NCBI RefSeq assembly: GCF_001282115.1
Contig: NZ_LJBR01000221.1
Span: forward strand, 1 to 32,230
From: Streptomyces sp. NRRL B-24085
GTDB lineage: Bacteria > Actinomycetota > Actinomycetes > Streptomycetales > Streptomycetaceae
Direction: 5' to 3'
Length of the DNA: 32,230 nucleotides
Part shown: positions 7,831 to 15,700 of the stretch, one piece after another
How the letters are laid out: each line of letters begins with the position of its first letter
How positions within the stretch are numbered: the stretch's first letter is position 1
The notes under the pieces: generated by a model
The model's database searches: none
The model's input: the letters and a program-made list of their open reading frames with translations, nothing else
Told to the model about the DNA's origin: nothing
Program-made: the position numbers and the translations under genes

Positions 7831-8730
7831 ATGCGGAATATCGTCGTGCTGGACGCCCCCTCCAACCTCGGCCTGCGTCCGCCCGCCCCCGGGACGGTGC
7901 CCGGCTGCTACAAGCTCGCCGGCGCCCTGCGCGAGCAGCGGATCGTACAGCGGCTGCGCGCCCTGGAGGGCGGGGTGGTGGTGCCGCCGCGCTACGACCG
8001 CGGGGACTGGCAGGAGGGCGACGGGGTCTTCAACGCCGCCGCCGTCGCCGCGTACACCGTCAAGCTGGCCGACCGCGTCGAGCGCCATGTGCGCGCCGGG
8101 GACTTCCCCGTCGTCCTCGGCGGCGACTGCTCCATCCAGCTCGGCGCCTCGCTCGCCCTGCGCCGCATCGGACGGTACGGACTGGCCGCTGTGGACGCCT
8201 CGCCGGACTTCCGGCATCCCGGCAACTCCGACCGGATCGGCGCGGCCGGCGGCGAGGAGGTCGCACTGGCCACCGGGCGCGGCCAGGACGACCTGACGGA
8301 CCTGGAGGGGCTCAGGCCCTATCTGCGGGACGAGGACGTGCGGTACTTCGGGATCAGGGACGCTTTCGAGGAGGAACGGGCCGAGCTCGCCGCCCTGAAG
8401 ATCCCCGTCGTGACCGTCGGCGACATCCGGGAGTGGGGCGCGGACGCCCTCGCCCGGGCCACCGCCCAGGCCTTCGAGACCCCGGAGATCGACGGCTTCT
8501 GGGTGCACCTGGACGCCGACTGCCTCGACCCGTCCGTCATGCCCGCCGTCGACAGCCCCGACCCGGACGGCCTCCAGCCCGCCGAACTCGTGGCGCTGTT
8601 GCGGCCGTTGCTCGCCTCCCCGGCCTGCGCCGGCCTCAACGTCACCATCTACGACCCCGACCTGGACCCCGAGGGCACGGCGGGAGCCCTGCTCACCGAC
8701 ATCGTCGTGGACGCCTTTGCGCAATCCTGA
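7831..8730 (+). CDS. Arginase/agmatinase-fold protein with altered metal site
   Basis: The product (299 residues) has the ureohydrolase fold. GGDCS at 98-101 replaces the usual GGDH, DASPDF at 122-127 replaces DxHxD, and HLDADCLDP at 226-234 keeps the last two Asp ligands (228, 230). Of the six Mn ligands of arginase, four Asp remain and two His are Cys100 and Ser124. Cys in the first motif is found in some family members, but loss of the second His is unusual. The protein may bind metal differently, act on another substrate or be inactive. The ATG at 7831 is preferred over 7822 because GAGG (7818-7821) is 9 nt before it. No urea or polyamine genes are nearby. Confidence 0.82.
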   Translation: MRNIVVLDAPSNLGLRPPAPGTVPGCYKLAGALREQRIVQRLRALEGGVVVPPRYDRGDWQEGDGVFNAAAVAAYTVKLADRVERHVRAGDFPVVLGGDCSIQLGASLALRRIGRYGLAAVDASPDFRHPGNSDRIGAAGGEEVALATGRGQDDLTDLEGLRPYLRDEDVRYFGIRDAFEEERAELAALKIPVVTVGDIREWGADALARATAQAFETPEIDGFWVHLDADCLDPSVMPAVDSPDPDGLQPAELVALLRPLLASPACAGLNVTIYDPDLDPEGTAGALLTDIVVDAFAQS

Positions 8731-8831
8731 CCGGCAGCTCCCCTGGCCGACTCGGCGCGGAGCGGTTTCCATGGGGCTGCCGCCGCACTACGACTTCCGC
8801 ATGCGGTCCGGGGCGCAGGGCGCCGGTCCGG

Positions 8832-9182
8832 CTAGGTGACGTTGCGGTCCACGTACTCGTACACCACGCCGTCCGGGTGCATCGCGATCAGGTTGCGGCC
8901 CACCGGCGTGGGCACCGGGCCCGCGACGATCCGGGCGCCCAGTTCGCTCAGGAGCCGGTGGGCCTCGTCGACGTCCTTCACCGCGATGGTCGCCGCGACC
9001 TTGCGCAGCACCTCCAGCTCGGCCTCGGGGCCGCTCATCAGCAGGAAGCAGCCCACCGCGGCCACCTGGACGCCGCCGCGCTCGAAACGGAGGGCCGTGG
9101 CGCCCGCCAGCCGTTCGTAGAAGACGACCGCGGCCTCCAGGTCGTCGACACAGACACGCAGCGTGGTTCCCAGAATGTCCAT
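8832..9182 (-). CDS. VOC superfamily (glyoxalase-like) protein
   Basis: A 116-residue single VOC module with the typical betaalphabetabetabeta pattern: LRVCVDDLEAAVVFYERLAG at the start, then a matching second half ending in MHPDGVVYEYVDR. VOC proteins include metalloenzymes such as glyoxalase I, dioxygenases and antibiotic-binding proteins. The metal-binding residues cannot be assigned with confidence here, so the function stays open. The gene faces the holin-like gene across a 125-nt region and appears leaderless: TAGGCT lies 7 nt before its ATG and there is no ribosome site. Confidence 0.8.
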   Translation of the reverse strand: MDILGTTLRVCVDDLEAAVVFYERLAGATALRFERGGVQVAAVGCFLLMSGPEAELEVLRKVAATIAVKDVDEAHRLLSELGARIVAGPVPTPVGRNLIAMHPDGVVYEYVDRNVT

Positions 9183-9189
9183 GCGGACG

Positions 9190-9195
9190 AGCCTA
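9190..9195 (-). promoter_or_regulatory. -10 element (TAGGCT on minus strand) for the VOC gene
   Basis: Reading the minus strand, TAGGCT is followed by 7 nt and then the ATG at 9182. The hexamer is the same as the one before the GNAT gene, with nearly the same spacing. No clear -35. Confidence 0.5.
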
Positions 9196-9273
9196 GTTGC
9201 GGCGGGCGGGACACGGAGATCGTTTCACGCGATCCTCCCGACCCGGCCGCCCGCAGCGCACACCGGGCCCGGC

Positions 9274-9298
9274 GTTACGCGCACGCCGGCACGGGTAC
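9274..9298 (+). promoter_or_regulatory. SigB-type promoter candidate, GTTA-N15-GGGTAC
   Basis: GTTA (9274-9277) and GGGTAC (9293-9298) are separated by 15 nt, close to the SigB-family consensus (GTTT-like -35, GGGTAC/T -10). The -10 ends 9 nt before the holin-like ATG at 9308, and there is no ribosome site, so the message would be leaderless. Confidence 0.5.
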
Positions 9299-9307
9299 CC
9301 GGCGGCC

Positions 9308-9808
9308 ATGGAGCGCTTGGATCACCTGGAGCATCTGGACAGGCATCTCGTCGACGAGCTGGCGCAGGTGGCGCGCGAGACCGTACGCGAGGAGCTGCGC
9401 GAGCAGACGCGCAAGCAGCGCCGTACGGCCATGCTGTACGCCGCGTCCGGCGCCGTCGCGCTGTACGCGGGAGCGGCCCTGGCACTCGCCGTGGGCCTCG
9501 CCCTCGCCCTCGGGCTGCCCGACTGGGCCGCCGCACTGATCACCGCCGTGGTCCTGGCGGCCGTGGCGTACGCACTGCGCGGGGCGGCCAAACCGTCCGC
9601 GTCCCGGCCGACGGCCGCGCGGGACGCCGAGGCGGCGGCCGTGCCGGACCGGGCCGCAGGGGGAGCGGCGCCAGTCGCCGCGCCGCCGAGCGGGCTCGGG
9701 ACGTCGGTCCCGCCCATGCCGCCGGTCGCCCCCGAGACGCCCGCGAAGCCGGGCGCCGCGCCGCGACAGGACGACATCGACCCCGAGCAGCCGCACCACC
9801 GGGCGTGA
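9308..9808 (+). CDS. Holin-superfamily-III-like membrane protein (DUF1469 / phage holin type)
   Basis: The protein has 166 residues. An N-terminal charged amphipathic helix (about 1-38) is followed by two hydrophobic helices (about 40-64 and 68-90), then a Pro/Ala-rich, unstructured cytoplasmic tail. This layout fits the actinobacterial holin-X family. Despite the name, these are chromosomal membrane proteins, often stress-induced, with no lysis partner nearby, and none is seen here. The ATG at 9308 lies just after a GGGTACCC element. The next gene starts 33 nt downstream and may be co-transcribed. Confidence 0.75.
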   Translation: MERLDHLEHLDRHLVDELAQVARETVREELREQTRKQRRTAMLYAASGAVALYAGAALALAVGLALALGLPDWAAALITAVVLAAVAYALRGAAKPSASRPTAARDAEAAAVPDRAAGGAAPVAAPPSGLGTSVPPMPPVAPETPAKPGAAPRQDDIDPEQPHHRA

Positions 9809-9841
9809 CGCCTGGTGCGCGGCGCATGGAAGGAAACACGC

Positions 9842-10849
9842 GTGAAGCACGGCAAGGTCGTCGTGGTGACCGGGGCCAGCGGCGGCGTGGGACGGGCCAC
9901 CGCCCGTGCCTTCGCCGAGCGCGGGGCCCGGGTCGCCCTGCTGGCCCGGGGCCGCGAGGGTCTCGCGGCCGCCGCCGACGAGGTGCAGCGGGCCGGCGGT
10001 GAGGCGCTCGTCGTGAGCGTCGACATGGCCGACCCCAAGGCCGTCGACGACGCCGCCCAGCAGGTCGTGGACGCCTACGGACACATCGACGTCTGGGTCA
10101 ACAACGCCTTCACCGGGGTCTTCGCACCCTTCACGCAGATCACCCCGGACGAGTTCCGGCGGGTGACCGAAGTGACGTACCTGGGCTATGTGTTCGGCAC
10201 CCGGGCCGCCCTGCACCACATGCTGCCGCGGGACCGCGGCACGATCGTGCAGGTGGGGTCCGCGCTCGCCTACCGGGGCATCCCCCTGCAATCCGCGTAC
10301 TGCGGGGCCAAGCACGCCATCCAGGGCTTCAACGAGTCCCTGCGGTGCGAGCTGCTCCACTCGGGCAGCGGAGTCCGTACCACGATGGTGCAGCTCCCGG
10401 GCGTCAACACCCCGCAGTTCGACTGGGTGTTGAACCGGATGCCGGGGAAGGCCCGGCCGGTGGCGCCGGTGTACCAGCCGGAGGTCGCCGCCCGCGCGGT
10501 CGTGCACGCGGCCTCCCACGCGCGGCGGCGGGAGTACTGGGTGGGCGGGTCCACTGTGGCCACGCTCATCGCCAACGCGGTCGTACCGGGGGTGCTGGAC
10601 CGCTACCTGGCCCGCACCAACTTCGAGGCCCAGCAGGAGGAGGGCGAGCACGAGGGCCCCGGGAACCTGTGGGCCCCCGCGGACGGGCCCCACGGCCGGG
10701 ACTTCGGGGCGCACGGCCGGTTCGACGACGAGGCCGTGTCCTCCAGCCCGCAGGACTGGCTGTCCCGGAACCGGAGCCGCCTGCTCATGGCCGCGGCGGC
10801 CGGCGGGATGGGCGCCGCGGTGACCGCCGGTCTGCGGCGCCGGGGCTGA
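9842..10849 (+). CDS. SDR family oxidoreductase with C-terminal extension
   Basis: A classical short-chain dehydrogenase of 335 residues: TGASGGVG (10-17) binds the nucleotide, NNAF replaces the usual NNAG, and the catalytic Tyr153-x-x-x-Lys157 is intact in YCGAKHA. It is about 80 residues longer than a classical SDR. The tail ends in a hydrophobic Ala/Gly-rich stretch (LLMAAAAGGMGAAVTAG) before RRRG, possibly a membrane anchor. The GTG at 9842 is chosen over the upstream GTG at 9815 because GGAAGGA (9828-9834) lies 7 nt before it and the Rossmann motif then sits at the normal distance. The substrate is unknown. It lies 33 nt after the holin-like gene. Confidence 0.88.
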   Translation: MKHGKVVVVTGASGGVGRATARAFAERGARVALLARGREGLAAAADEVQRAGGEALVVSVDMADPKAVDDAAQQVVDAYGHIDVWVNNAFTGVFAPFTQITPDEFRRVTEVTYLGYVFGTRAALHHMLPRDRGTIVQVGSALAYRGIPLQSAYCGAKHAIQGFNESLRCELLHSGSGVRTTMVQLPGVNTPQFDWVLNRMPGKARPVAPVYQPEVAARAVVHAASHARRREYWVGGSTVATLIANAVVPGVLDRYLARTNFEAQQEEGEHEGPGNLWAPADGPHGRDFGAHGRFDDEAVSSSPQDWLSRNRSRLLMAAAAGGMGAAVTAGLRRRG

Positions 10850-10859
10850 AGGCGACGGC

Positions 10860-10911
10860 GGGCGGGGGAGCACCGGGGCACGGGGATCCGGGCCCCGGTG
10901 CTCCCCCGCCC
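10860..10911. terminator. Strong bidirectional terminator, 20-bp perfect stem
   Basis: Arms at 10860-10879 and 10892-10911 are exact reverse complements, with a 12-nt loop between them. The hairpin lies between the converging SDR and LLM genes and can end transcription from both sides. Confidence 0.85.
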
Positions 10912-10917
10912 CGTCCG

Positions 10918-11877
10918 TCATCCCTGCTGGAGCTGGGGCAGCACCTTCGTCCGGTAGAAGTCGAAGAAGCCGCGCTGGTCGGGGCCGATCTGGTTGACGT
11001 AGACCCGGTCGAAGCCCGCGTCGGCGAAGGCGCTCAGTGCGGAGACGTGCTCGTCGACGTCGTCCCCGCACACCGCCTTCTCGCTGACCATCTCGTCGGT
11101 GACCAGCGGTCCCAGCTGCTCGAAGTGGCGCGGCGAGGGCAGGATCTGGGCCATCTCGCCGGGCAGGAACTGGTTGAACCACAGCTTGCGGACCGTGCGC
11201 ACGCACTCGTCGCGGTCGAGGCCGTAGCAGACCTTCGTGCCGCCGATGACCGGCTTCCCGGCCCCGCCGCCCTTGCGGAACTGCTCCACCATCGACTCGT
11301 CGGGCGTCATCGTGATGAAGCCGTCGCCGACCCGGGACGCGAGCGCGGTGGCCGCCGGGCCGAAGCCGGAGATGTCGATGGGGACCGGCTCGTCGGGGAT
11401 CGTGTACAGGCGGGCGTTCTCCACCGTGTAGTGCGTGCCGTGGTGGTTGACCTCCTCGCCCGTGAAGAGGCGCCGCATCACCTGGATCGCCTCCTCCAGC
11501 ATCTCCAGGCGGATGTGCGCGGGCGGCCAGACATGGCCGAGCACGTGCTCGTTGAGGGCCTCGCCGGAGCCGACGCCGAGGCGGAAGCGGCCGTTCGTCA
11601 TCACGGCCGAGGTCGCCGCGGCCTGCGCCACCACCGCCGGGTGGATCCGCACGGTCGGGCAGGTCACGGCCGTCTCGATCGGCAGGGACACCGCCTCCGA
11701 GAGCGCGCCGATCACCGACCACACGAAGGGGCTCTGGCCCTGCGCGTCGTTCCACGGGTGGTAGTGATCGGAGATCCACAGCGAGCTGAAGCCCGCCTGC
11801 TCGGCCATCCGCGCCTGCTCGACGAGGTCCGCGGGACCGAACTCCTCGCACGACAGGAAATAGCCGTATTCGGGCAT
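10918..11877 (-). CDS. F420-dependent LLM-class oxidoreductase, FGD-like
   Basis: This 319-residue TIM-barrel protein belongs to the luciferase-like group close to F420-dependent glucose-6-phosphate dehydrogenase. The FGD catalytic residues appear to be kept: His38 and Trp42 in SDHYHPW, and Glu106 in GSGEALNE (His40, Trp44 and Glu109 in Mycobacterium FGD1). The phosphate-binding lysines of FGD1 cannot be confirmed, so the substrate may be another alcohol or sugar. The ATG at 11877 follows GGAGG. A close match to a SigB-type promoter lies about 45 nt upstream. It is divergent from the gas vesicle super-operon and may supply reduced F420 under stress (inference). Confidence 0.88.
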   Translation of the reverse strand: MPEYGYFLSCEEFGPADLVEQARMAEQAGFSSLWISDHYHPWNDAQGQSPFVWSVIGALSEAVSLPIETAVTCPTVRIHPAVVAQAAATSAVMTNGRFRLGVGSGEALNEHVLGHVWPPAHIRLEMLEEAIQVMRRLFTGEEVNHHGTHYTVENARLYTIPDEPVPIDISGFGPAATALASRVGDGFITMTPDESMVEQFRKGGGAGKPVIGGTKVCYGLDRDECVRTVRKLWFNQFLPGEMAQILPSPRHFEQLGPLVTDEMVSEKAVCGDDVDEHVSALSAFADAGFDRVYVNQIGPDQRGFFDFYRTKVLPQLQQG

Positions 11878-11922
11878 GGGGGGTACCTCCGGCGGTTCCG
11901 TGATCAGAGGGGCCCCGTCCGA

Positions 11923-11946
11923 GTACCCGGCGGCCCGTGCGGAAAC
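11923..11946 (-). promoter_or_regulatory. SigB-type promoter candidate, GTTTCC-N12-GGGTAC
   Basis: On the minus strand, GTTTCC (11946-11941) and GGGTAC (11928-11923) are 12 nt apart, i.e. GTTT-N14-GGGTAC. This is a near-perfect match to the SigB-family consensus. It points at the F420-dependent oxidoreductase, giving an untranslated leader of about 40 nt with a ribosome site. Confidence 0.65.
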
Positions 11947-11950
11947 CGGC

Positions 11951-11975
11951 GTTTGGGCGCACCGGGCAGGGGGAC
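11951..11975 (+). promoter_or_regulatory. Weaker SigB-type promoter candidate, GTTT-N15-GGGGAC
   Basis: GTTT (11951-11954) is followed after 15 nt by GGGGAC (11970-11975), one base from GGGTAC. Its -35 lies 4 nt from the -35 of the opposite promoter (AAAC-CGGC-GTTT). It would start a leader of about 35 nt before the oxidoreductase that heads the 13-gene operon. Confidence 0.4.
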
Positions 11976-12017
11976 GCGGAAGGCTCCCGAGGTACGCGAC
12001 AGCCCCGGAGGCGAACC

Positions 12018-13856
12018 GTGAGTCGACCCCGCATCGTGATCGTCGGTGCCGGCTTCGCCGGGTACCGGACGGCCAAGGAACTGTCCCGAAAAGCCCGCGG
12101 CAAGGCCGACATCACCCTGCTGAACCCGACCGACTACTTCCTGTACCTGCCCCTGCTGCCCCAGGTCGCCGCCGGCCTCCTGGAACCCCGGCGGGTGACC
12201 GTCTCCCTCTCCGACACCCTGCCGCGGGTGCGGCTGGTGCTCGGCGAGGCCGACGGCATCGACCTGGACGCCCGCACCGTCCACTACACCGACCCCGAGG
12301 GCGGCCGTGGCACCCTCGGCTACGACCGGCTGGTGCTGGCCGCCGGCAGCGTCAACAAGCTGCTGCCCATCCCCGGCGTCGCCGAGCACGCGCACGGCTT
12401 CCGGGGCCTGCCGGAGGCGCTGTACCTGCGCGACCACGTGACCCGGCAGGTGGAGCTGGCAGCGGCCGCCGACGATCCGGAGACCTGCGCCGCCCGGTGC
12501 ACCTTCGTCGTGGTCGGCGCGGGCTACACCGGGACCGAGGTCGCCGCGCACGGGCAGCTCTTCACCGACGCGCAGGTGCGCAGGCACCCGCTGCGCAAGG
12601 GCATGCGGCCGCGCTGGATCCTCCTGGACGTCGCCGAGCGGGTGCTGCCCGAGCTCGACCCGCATCTCTCCCGTACCGCCGACCGCACGCTCAGGGAGCG
12701 GGGCGTGGAGGTGCGGATGGGCACCTCCGTGAAGGAGGCCACGCCGGAGGGGGTGCTGCTGACCGACGGCGAGTTCGTCGCGACCCGGTCGCTGGTGTGG
12801 TGCGTGGGCGTACGGCCCGATCCGCTCGCCGAGTCGCTCGGACTGCCCATGGAGCGCGGCCGGCTGCTCGTCGACCCGAACCTCCAAGTGCCGGGCCGGC
12901 CCGAGGTGTTCGCGTGCGGTGACGCGGCCGCGGTGCCCGATCTGGAGAACCCGGGGCAGTACACGCCGATGACGGCGCAGCACGCCTGGCGGCAGGGCCG
13001 CGTCGCGGCCCTCAACGTCGCCGCCTCGCTGGGAGCCGGGGTGCGCCGCCCCTACGAGCACCGGGACCTGGGCTTCGTCGTGGACCTCGGCGGTGCGAAG
13101 GCCGCGGCCAATCCGCTCGGTGTCCCGCTGTCCGGCCTCGCGGCCGGTGCCGTCACCCGCGGCTACCACCTCGCCGCGATGCCGGGCAACCGGGTCCGGG
13201 TCGCCGCCGACTGGCTGCTGGACGCCGTACTCCCGCGCCAGGCAGTCCAGTTGGGGCTCGTGCGGTCCTGGTCGGTACCGCTGGACACCGCCTCGCCGGA
13301 AGTGGCACGGGTCCCGGGACGGCCGACGGCACGCGAGGAGGCCGAGGCACGCTCGGGGCCCGGAGCGGCGACGGAGGAGGAAACGAGGCCGGACGGACGG
13401 CCGACCGAACCGGACGGGCCCGGGAAGCCCGCGACCGAGCGGATCGAGCACGGGGAGGGCGGGGTTGTGCACGCCGAGCAGGAGGAGGCCGCGGCCGTAC
13501 GGACCGGCGCGGGAGAGCCGACGGACGTGGCGAGCGCGGGCGAGGCGGTGATCGCCGAGGCGAAGGCGCGCGGGGCGGCCGACCGGCAGTCGCCTGAGCG
13601 GCGGACTTCCGGGCAGGAGCAGTCCGAGGGGCGGGCGCCCGAGCAGCAGGCTCCCGAACCCGCGACGAGCCGGCCCGGCGCCGAAGCGGCGAAGCAGCAG
13701 CCGGGACCCGAGCCCGCCAGGAACCAGCCCGCCCCCGAACCCGCCAAGAACCAGCCAGGCGGCGAACCCGCCAGGAACCAGCCCGGCGGTGAGCCGGGAC
13801 AAGCCCCCGGCCCCGTCAAGCGCACTGACGCGGACCCCGCGGAAGGAGACTCATGA
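12018..13856 (+). CDS. FAD/NAD(P)-dependent oxidoreductase, NDH-2-like, with long disordered tail
   Basis: The first 430 or so residues form a two-dinucleotide-fold flavoprotein. IVIVGAGFAG near the N-terminus binds FAD, VVVGAGYTGTEVA binds NAD(P)H, and EVFACGDAAAV closes the FAD site. Sequence and length of this part fit type II NADH dehydrogenases, which pass electrons to quinone at the membrane. The remaining 180 residues are rich in Pro, Glu, Ala and Gln, with a 9-residue tandem repeat, and are not part of the known fold. The GTG at 12018 has GGAGG 6 nt upstream. The gene heads the transketolase-polymerase-gvp operon and overlaps transketolase by 4 nt (ATGA). Confidence 0.88.
   Translation: MSRPRIVIVGAGFAGYRTAKELSRKARGKADITLLNPTDYFLYLPLLPQVAAGLLEPRRVTVSLSDTLPRVRLVLGEADGIDLDARTVHYTDPEGGRGTLGYDRLVLAAGSVNKLLPIPGVAEHAHGFRGLPEALYLRDHVTRQVELAAAADDPETCAARCTFVVVGAGYTGTEVAAHGQLFTDAQVRRHPLRKGMRPRWILLDVAERVLPELDPHLSRTADRTLRERGVEVRMGTSVKEATPEGVLLTDGEFVATRSLVWCVGVRPDPLAESLGLPMERGRLLVDPNLQVPGRPEVFACGDAAAVPDLENPGQYTPMTAQHAWRQGRVAALNVAASLGAGVRRPYEHRDLGFVVDLGGAKAAANPLGVPLSGLAAGAVTRGYHLAAMPGNRVRVAADWLLDAVLPRQAVQLGLVRSWSVPLDTASPEVARVPGRPTAREEAEARSGPGAATEEETRPDGRPTEPDGPGKPATERIEHGEGGVVHAEQEEAAAVRTGAGEPTDVASAGEAVIAEAKARGAADRQSPERRTSGQEQSEGRAPEQQAPEPATSRPGAEAAKQQPGPEPARNQPAPEPAKNQPGGEPARNQPGGEPGQAPGPVKRTDADPAEGDS
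13701..13799 (+). repeat. 27-bp tandem repeat in the tail of the flavoprotein gene
   Basis: Three full units and part of a fourth (starting at 13701, 13728, 13755 and 13782) encode PGPEPARNQ, PAPEPAKNQ, PGGEPARNQ and PGGEPG. The copies are in frame, so changes in copy number would only lengthen or shorten the disordered tail. Confidence 0.85.
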
Positions 13857-15700
13857 ACACCGGTGAGCTCGTCGAACTCGCCCAGCAGTTGCGTGTGGAC
13901 AGTGTGCGCGCCTCGGCCGCCGCGGGCTCCGGGCACCCCACCTCCTCGATGTCCGCCGCGGACCTGATGGCCGTACTCCTCGCGAACCACTTCCGCTACG
14001 ACTTCGAGCGTCCCGCGCACCCCGGCAACGACCGCTTCGTGCTGTCCAAGGGACACGCCTCACCGCTGCTGTACGCGGCGTACAAGGCGGCCGGTGTCGT
14101 CGACGACGAGGAACTGCTGACCTTCCGCAAGCTCGACAGCCGGCTCGAAGGACATCCCACCCCGCGCAAGCTCCCCTGGGTCGAGACGGCGACCGGATCA
14201 CTGGGCCAGGGCCTGCCGGTGGGCGTCGGCATCGCGCTGTCCGGGAAGAAGCTGGACCGCACCGGCTACCGCGTGTGGGTGCTGTGCGGCGACAGCGAGC
14301 TCGCCGAGGGCTCGATCTGGGAGGCCGCCGAGCACGCCGGACACGAGCACCTCGACAACCTCACCGCGATCGTGGACGTCAACCGGCTCGGCCAGCGCGG
14401 CCCCACCCGGCACGGCCACGACCTCGACGCCTACGCCCGCCGCTTCCAGGCCTTCGGCTGGCACACCGTCGAGATCGACGGGCACGACGTGGACGCCATC
14501 GACCGCGCGTACGGCGAGGCCGAGTCCACCAAGGGCCAGCCCACCGCGATCCTCGCCCGCACCCTCAAGGGCAAGGGCGTCGCCGACATCGAGGACCGCG
14601 AGGGACTGCACGGCAAGCCGCTCAAGGACGCCGACGAGGCGATCGAGGAGCTCGGCGGCGTCCGCGACCTCCGCGTCCAGGTGCACGAGCCGCCGGCCGC
14701 CCGCATCCTGCACGCCGTCCGCGCCGGGCACCTCGAACTGCCCCGCTGGGACACCGGCGAGGAAGTGGCCACCCGCGACGCCTACGGACAGGCCCTCGCA
14801 GCCCTCGGCACCGGACGCGGTGACGTGGTCGCCCTCGACGGCGAGGTCGGCGACTCGACCCGCACCGAGTACTTCGCCAAGGAACACGCCGACCGCTACT
14901 TCGAGTGCTACATCGCCGAGCAGCAGATGGTCGCGGCCGCCGTGGGACTCGCCGCGCGCGGCTGGGTGCCGTACGCCGGCACCTTCGCGGCCTTCCTCAC
15001 CCGTGCCTACGACTTCGTGCGCATGGCCTCCATCAGCGGGGCCGGCATCAACCTCGTCGGCTCCCACGCGGGTGTCGCCATCGGGCAGGACGGGCCCAGC
15101 CAGATGGGCCTGGAGGACCTGGCGATGATGCGGGCCATCCACGAGTCGACCGTGCTGTACCCGTGCGACGCCAACCAGACCGCCCGCCTGGTCGCCGAGA
15201 TGGCCGGCCTGGAGGGCATCCGCTACCTGCGCACGGGCCGCGGCGAGAGCCCGGTGATCTACGGCCCCGACGAGGAGTTCCCGATCGGCGGCAGCAAGGT
15301 GCTGCGCTCCTCGGACGACGACCGGCTGACGGTCGTCGCCGCGGGCGTCACCGTGCACGAGGCGCTCAAGGCCGCCGAGGCGCTGGAGCAGGAAGGCATC
15401 CGCATCAGGGTCGTCGACCTGTACTCGGTCAAGCCCGTCGACCGGGCCACCCTGCGCCGGGCCGCCGAGGACACCGGCTGCCTGCTGACCGTCGAGGACC
15501 ACCGCGAGGAGGGCGGACTCGGCGACGCCGTCCTCGACGCCTTCACCGACGGCCGGCCCGTACCGCGCCTGGTGCGCCTCGCGGTCCGTACGATGCCGGG
15601 CTCGGCCTCGCCGGAGGAGTCGCTGCACGCCGCCGGCATCGACGCCGAGTCGATCGCGGCCGCCGGACGGCTTCTCGTGGAGCAGGCGATCGTGCCGTGA
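13853..15700 (+). CDS. tkt: Transketolase (single-chain, short type)
   Basis: This 615-residue enzyme is close in length to the animal-type transketolase and shorter than E. coli TktA. His28 in GSGHPTSSMS, the thiamine diphosphate/Mg motif beginning GD at 146-147 and ending in VDVNRLGQ, and the IAEQQMVAAAVGLA segment with the catalytic Glu are all visible. It moves two-carbon units between sugar phosphates in the pentose phosphate pathway. It is coupled by 4-nt overlaps to the flavoprotein before it and the polymerase domain after it. Streptomycetes usually carry another, central transketolase with transaldolase and G6P dehydrogenase; none of these lie here, so this is probably a stress-linked second copy (inference). 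Confidence 0.93.
   Translation: MNTGELVELAQQLRVDSVRASAAAGSGHPTSSMSAADLMAVLLANHFRYDFERPAHPGNDRFVLSKGHASPLLYAAYKAAGVVDDEELLTFRKLDSRLEGHPTPRKLPWVETATGSLGQGLPVGVGIALSGKKLDRTGYRVWVLCGDSELAEGSIWEAAEHAGHEHLDNLTAIVDVNRLGQRGPTRHGHDLDAYARRFQAFGWHTVEIDGHDVDAIDRAYGEAESTKGQPTAILARTLKGKGVADIEDREGLHGKPLKDADEAIEELGGVRDLRVQVHEPPAARILHAVRAGHLELPRWDTGEEVATRDAYGQALAALGTGRGDVVALDGEVGDSTRTEYFAKEHADRYFECYIAEQQMVAAAVGLAARGWVPYAGTFAAFLTRAYDFVRMASISGAGINLVGSHAGVAIGQDGPSQMGLEDLAMMRAIHESTVLYPCDANQTARLVAEMAGLEGIRYLRTGRGESPVIYGPDEEFPIGGSKVLRSSDDDRLTVVAAGVTVHEALKAAEALEQEGIRIRVVDLYSVKPVDRATLRRAAEDTGCLLTVEDHREEGGLGDAVLDAFTDGRPVPRLVRLAVRTMPGSASPEESLHAAGIDAESIAAAGRLLVEQAIVP

Noticed and set aside
9308..9808. Prophage remnant suggested by the holin-like gene
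   Set aside because: No endolysin, integrase, capsid or attachment site nearby. The family is a chromosomal actinobacterial membrane protein.
9275..12115. 946-codon minus-strand open frame spanning several genes
   Set aside because: It crosses the holin-like gene, the SDR, a strong terminator and part of the LLM gene in the wrong frame. No domain pattern.
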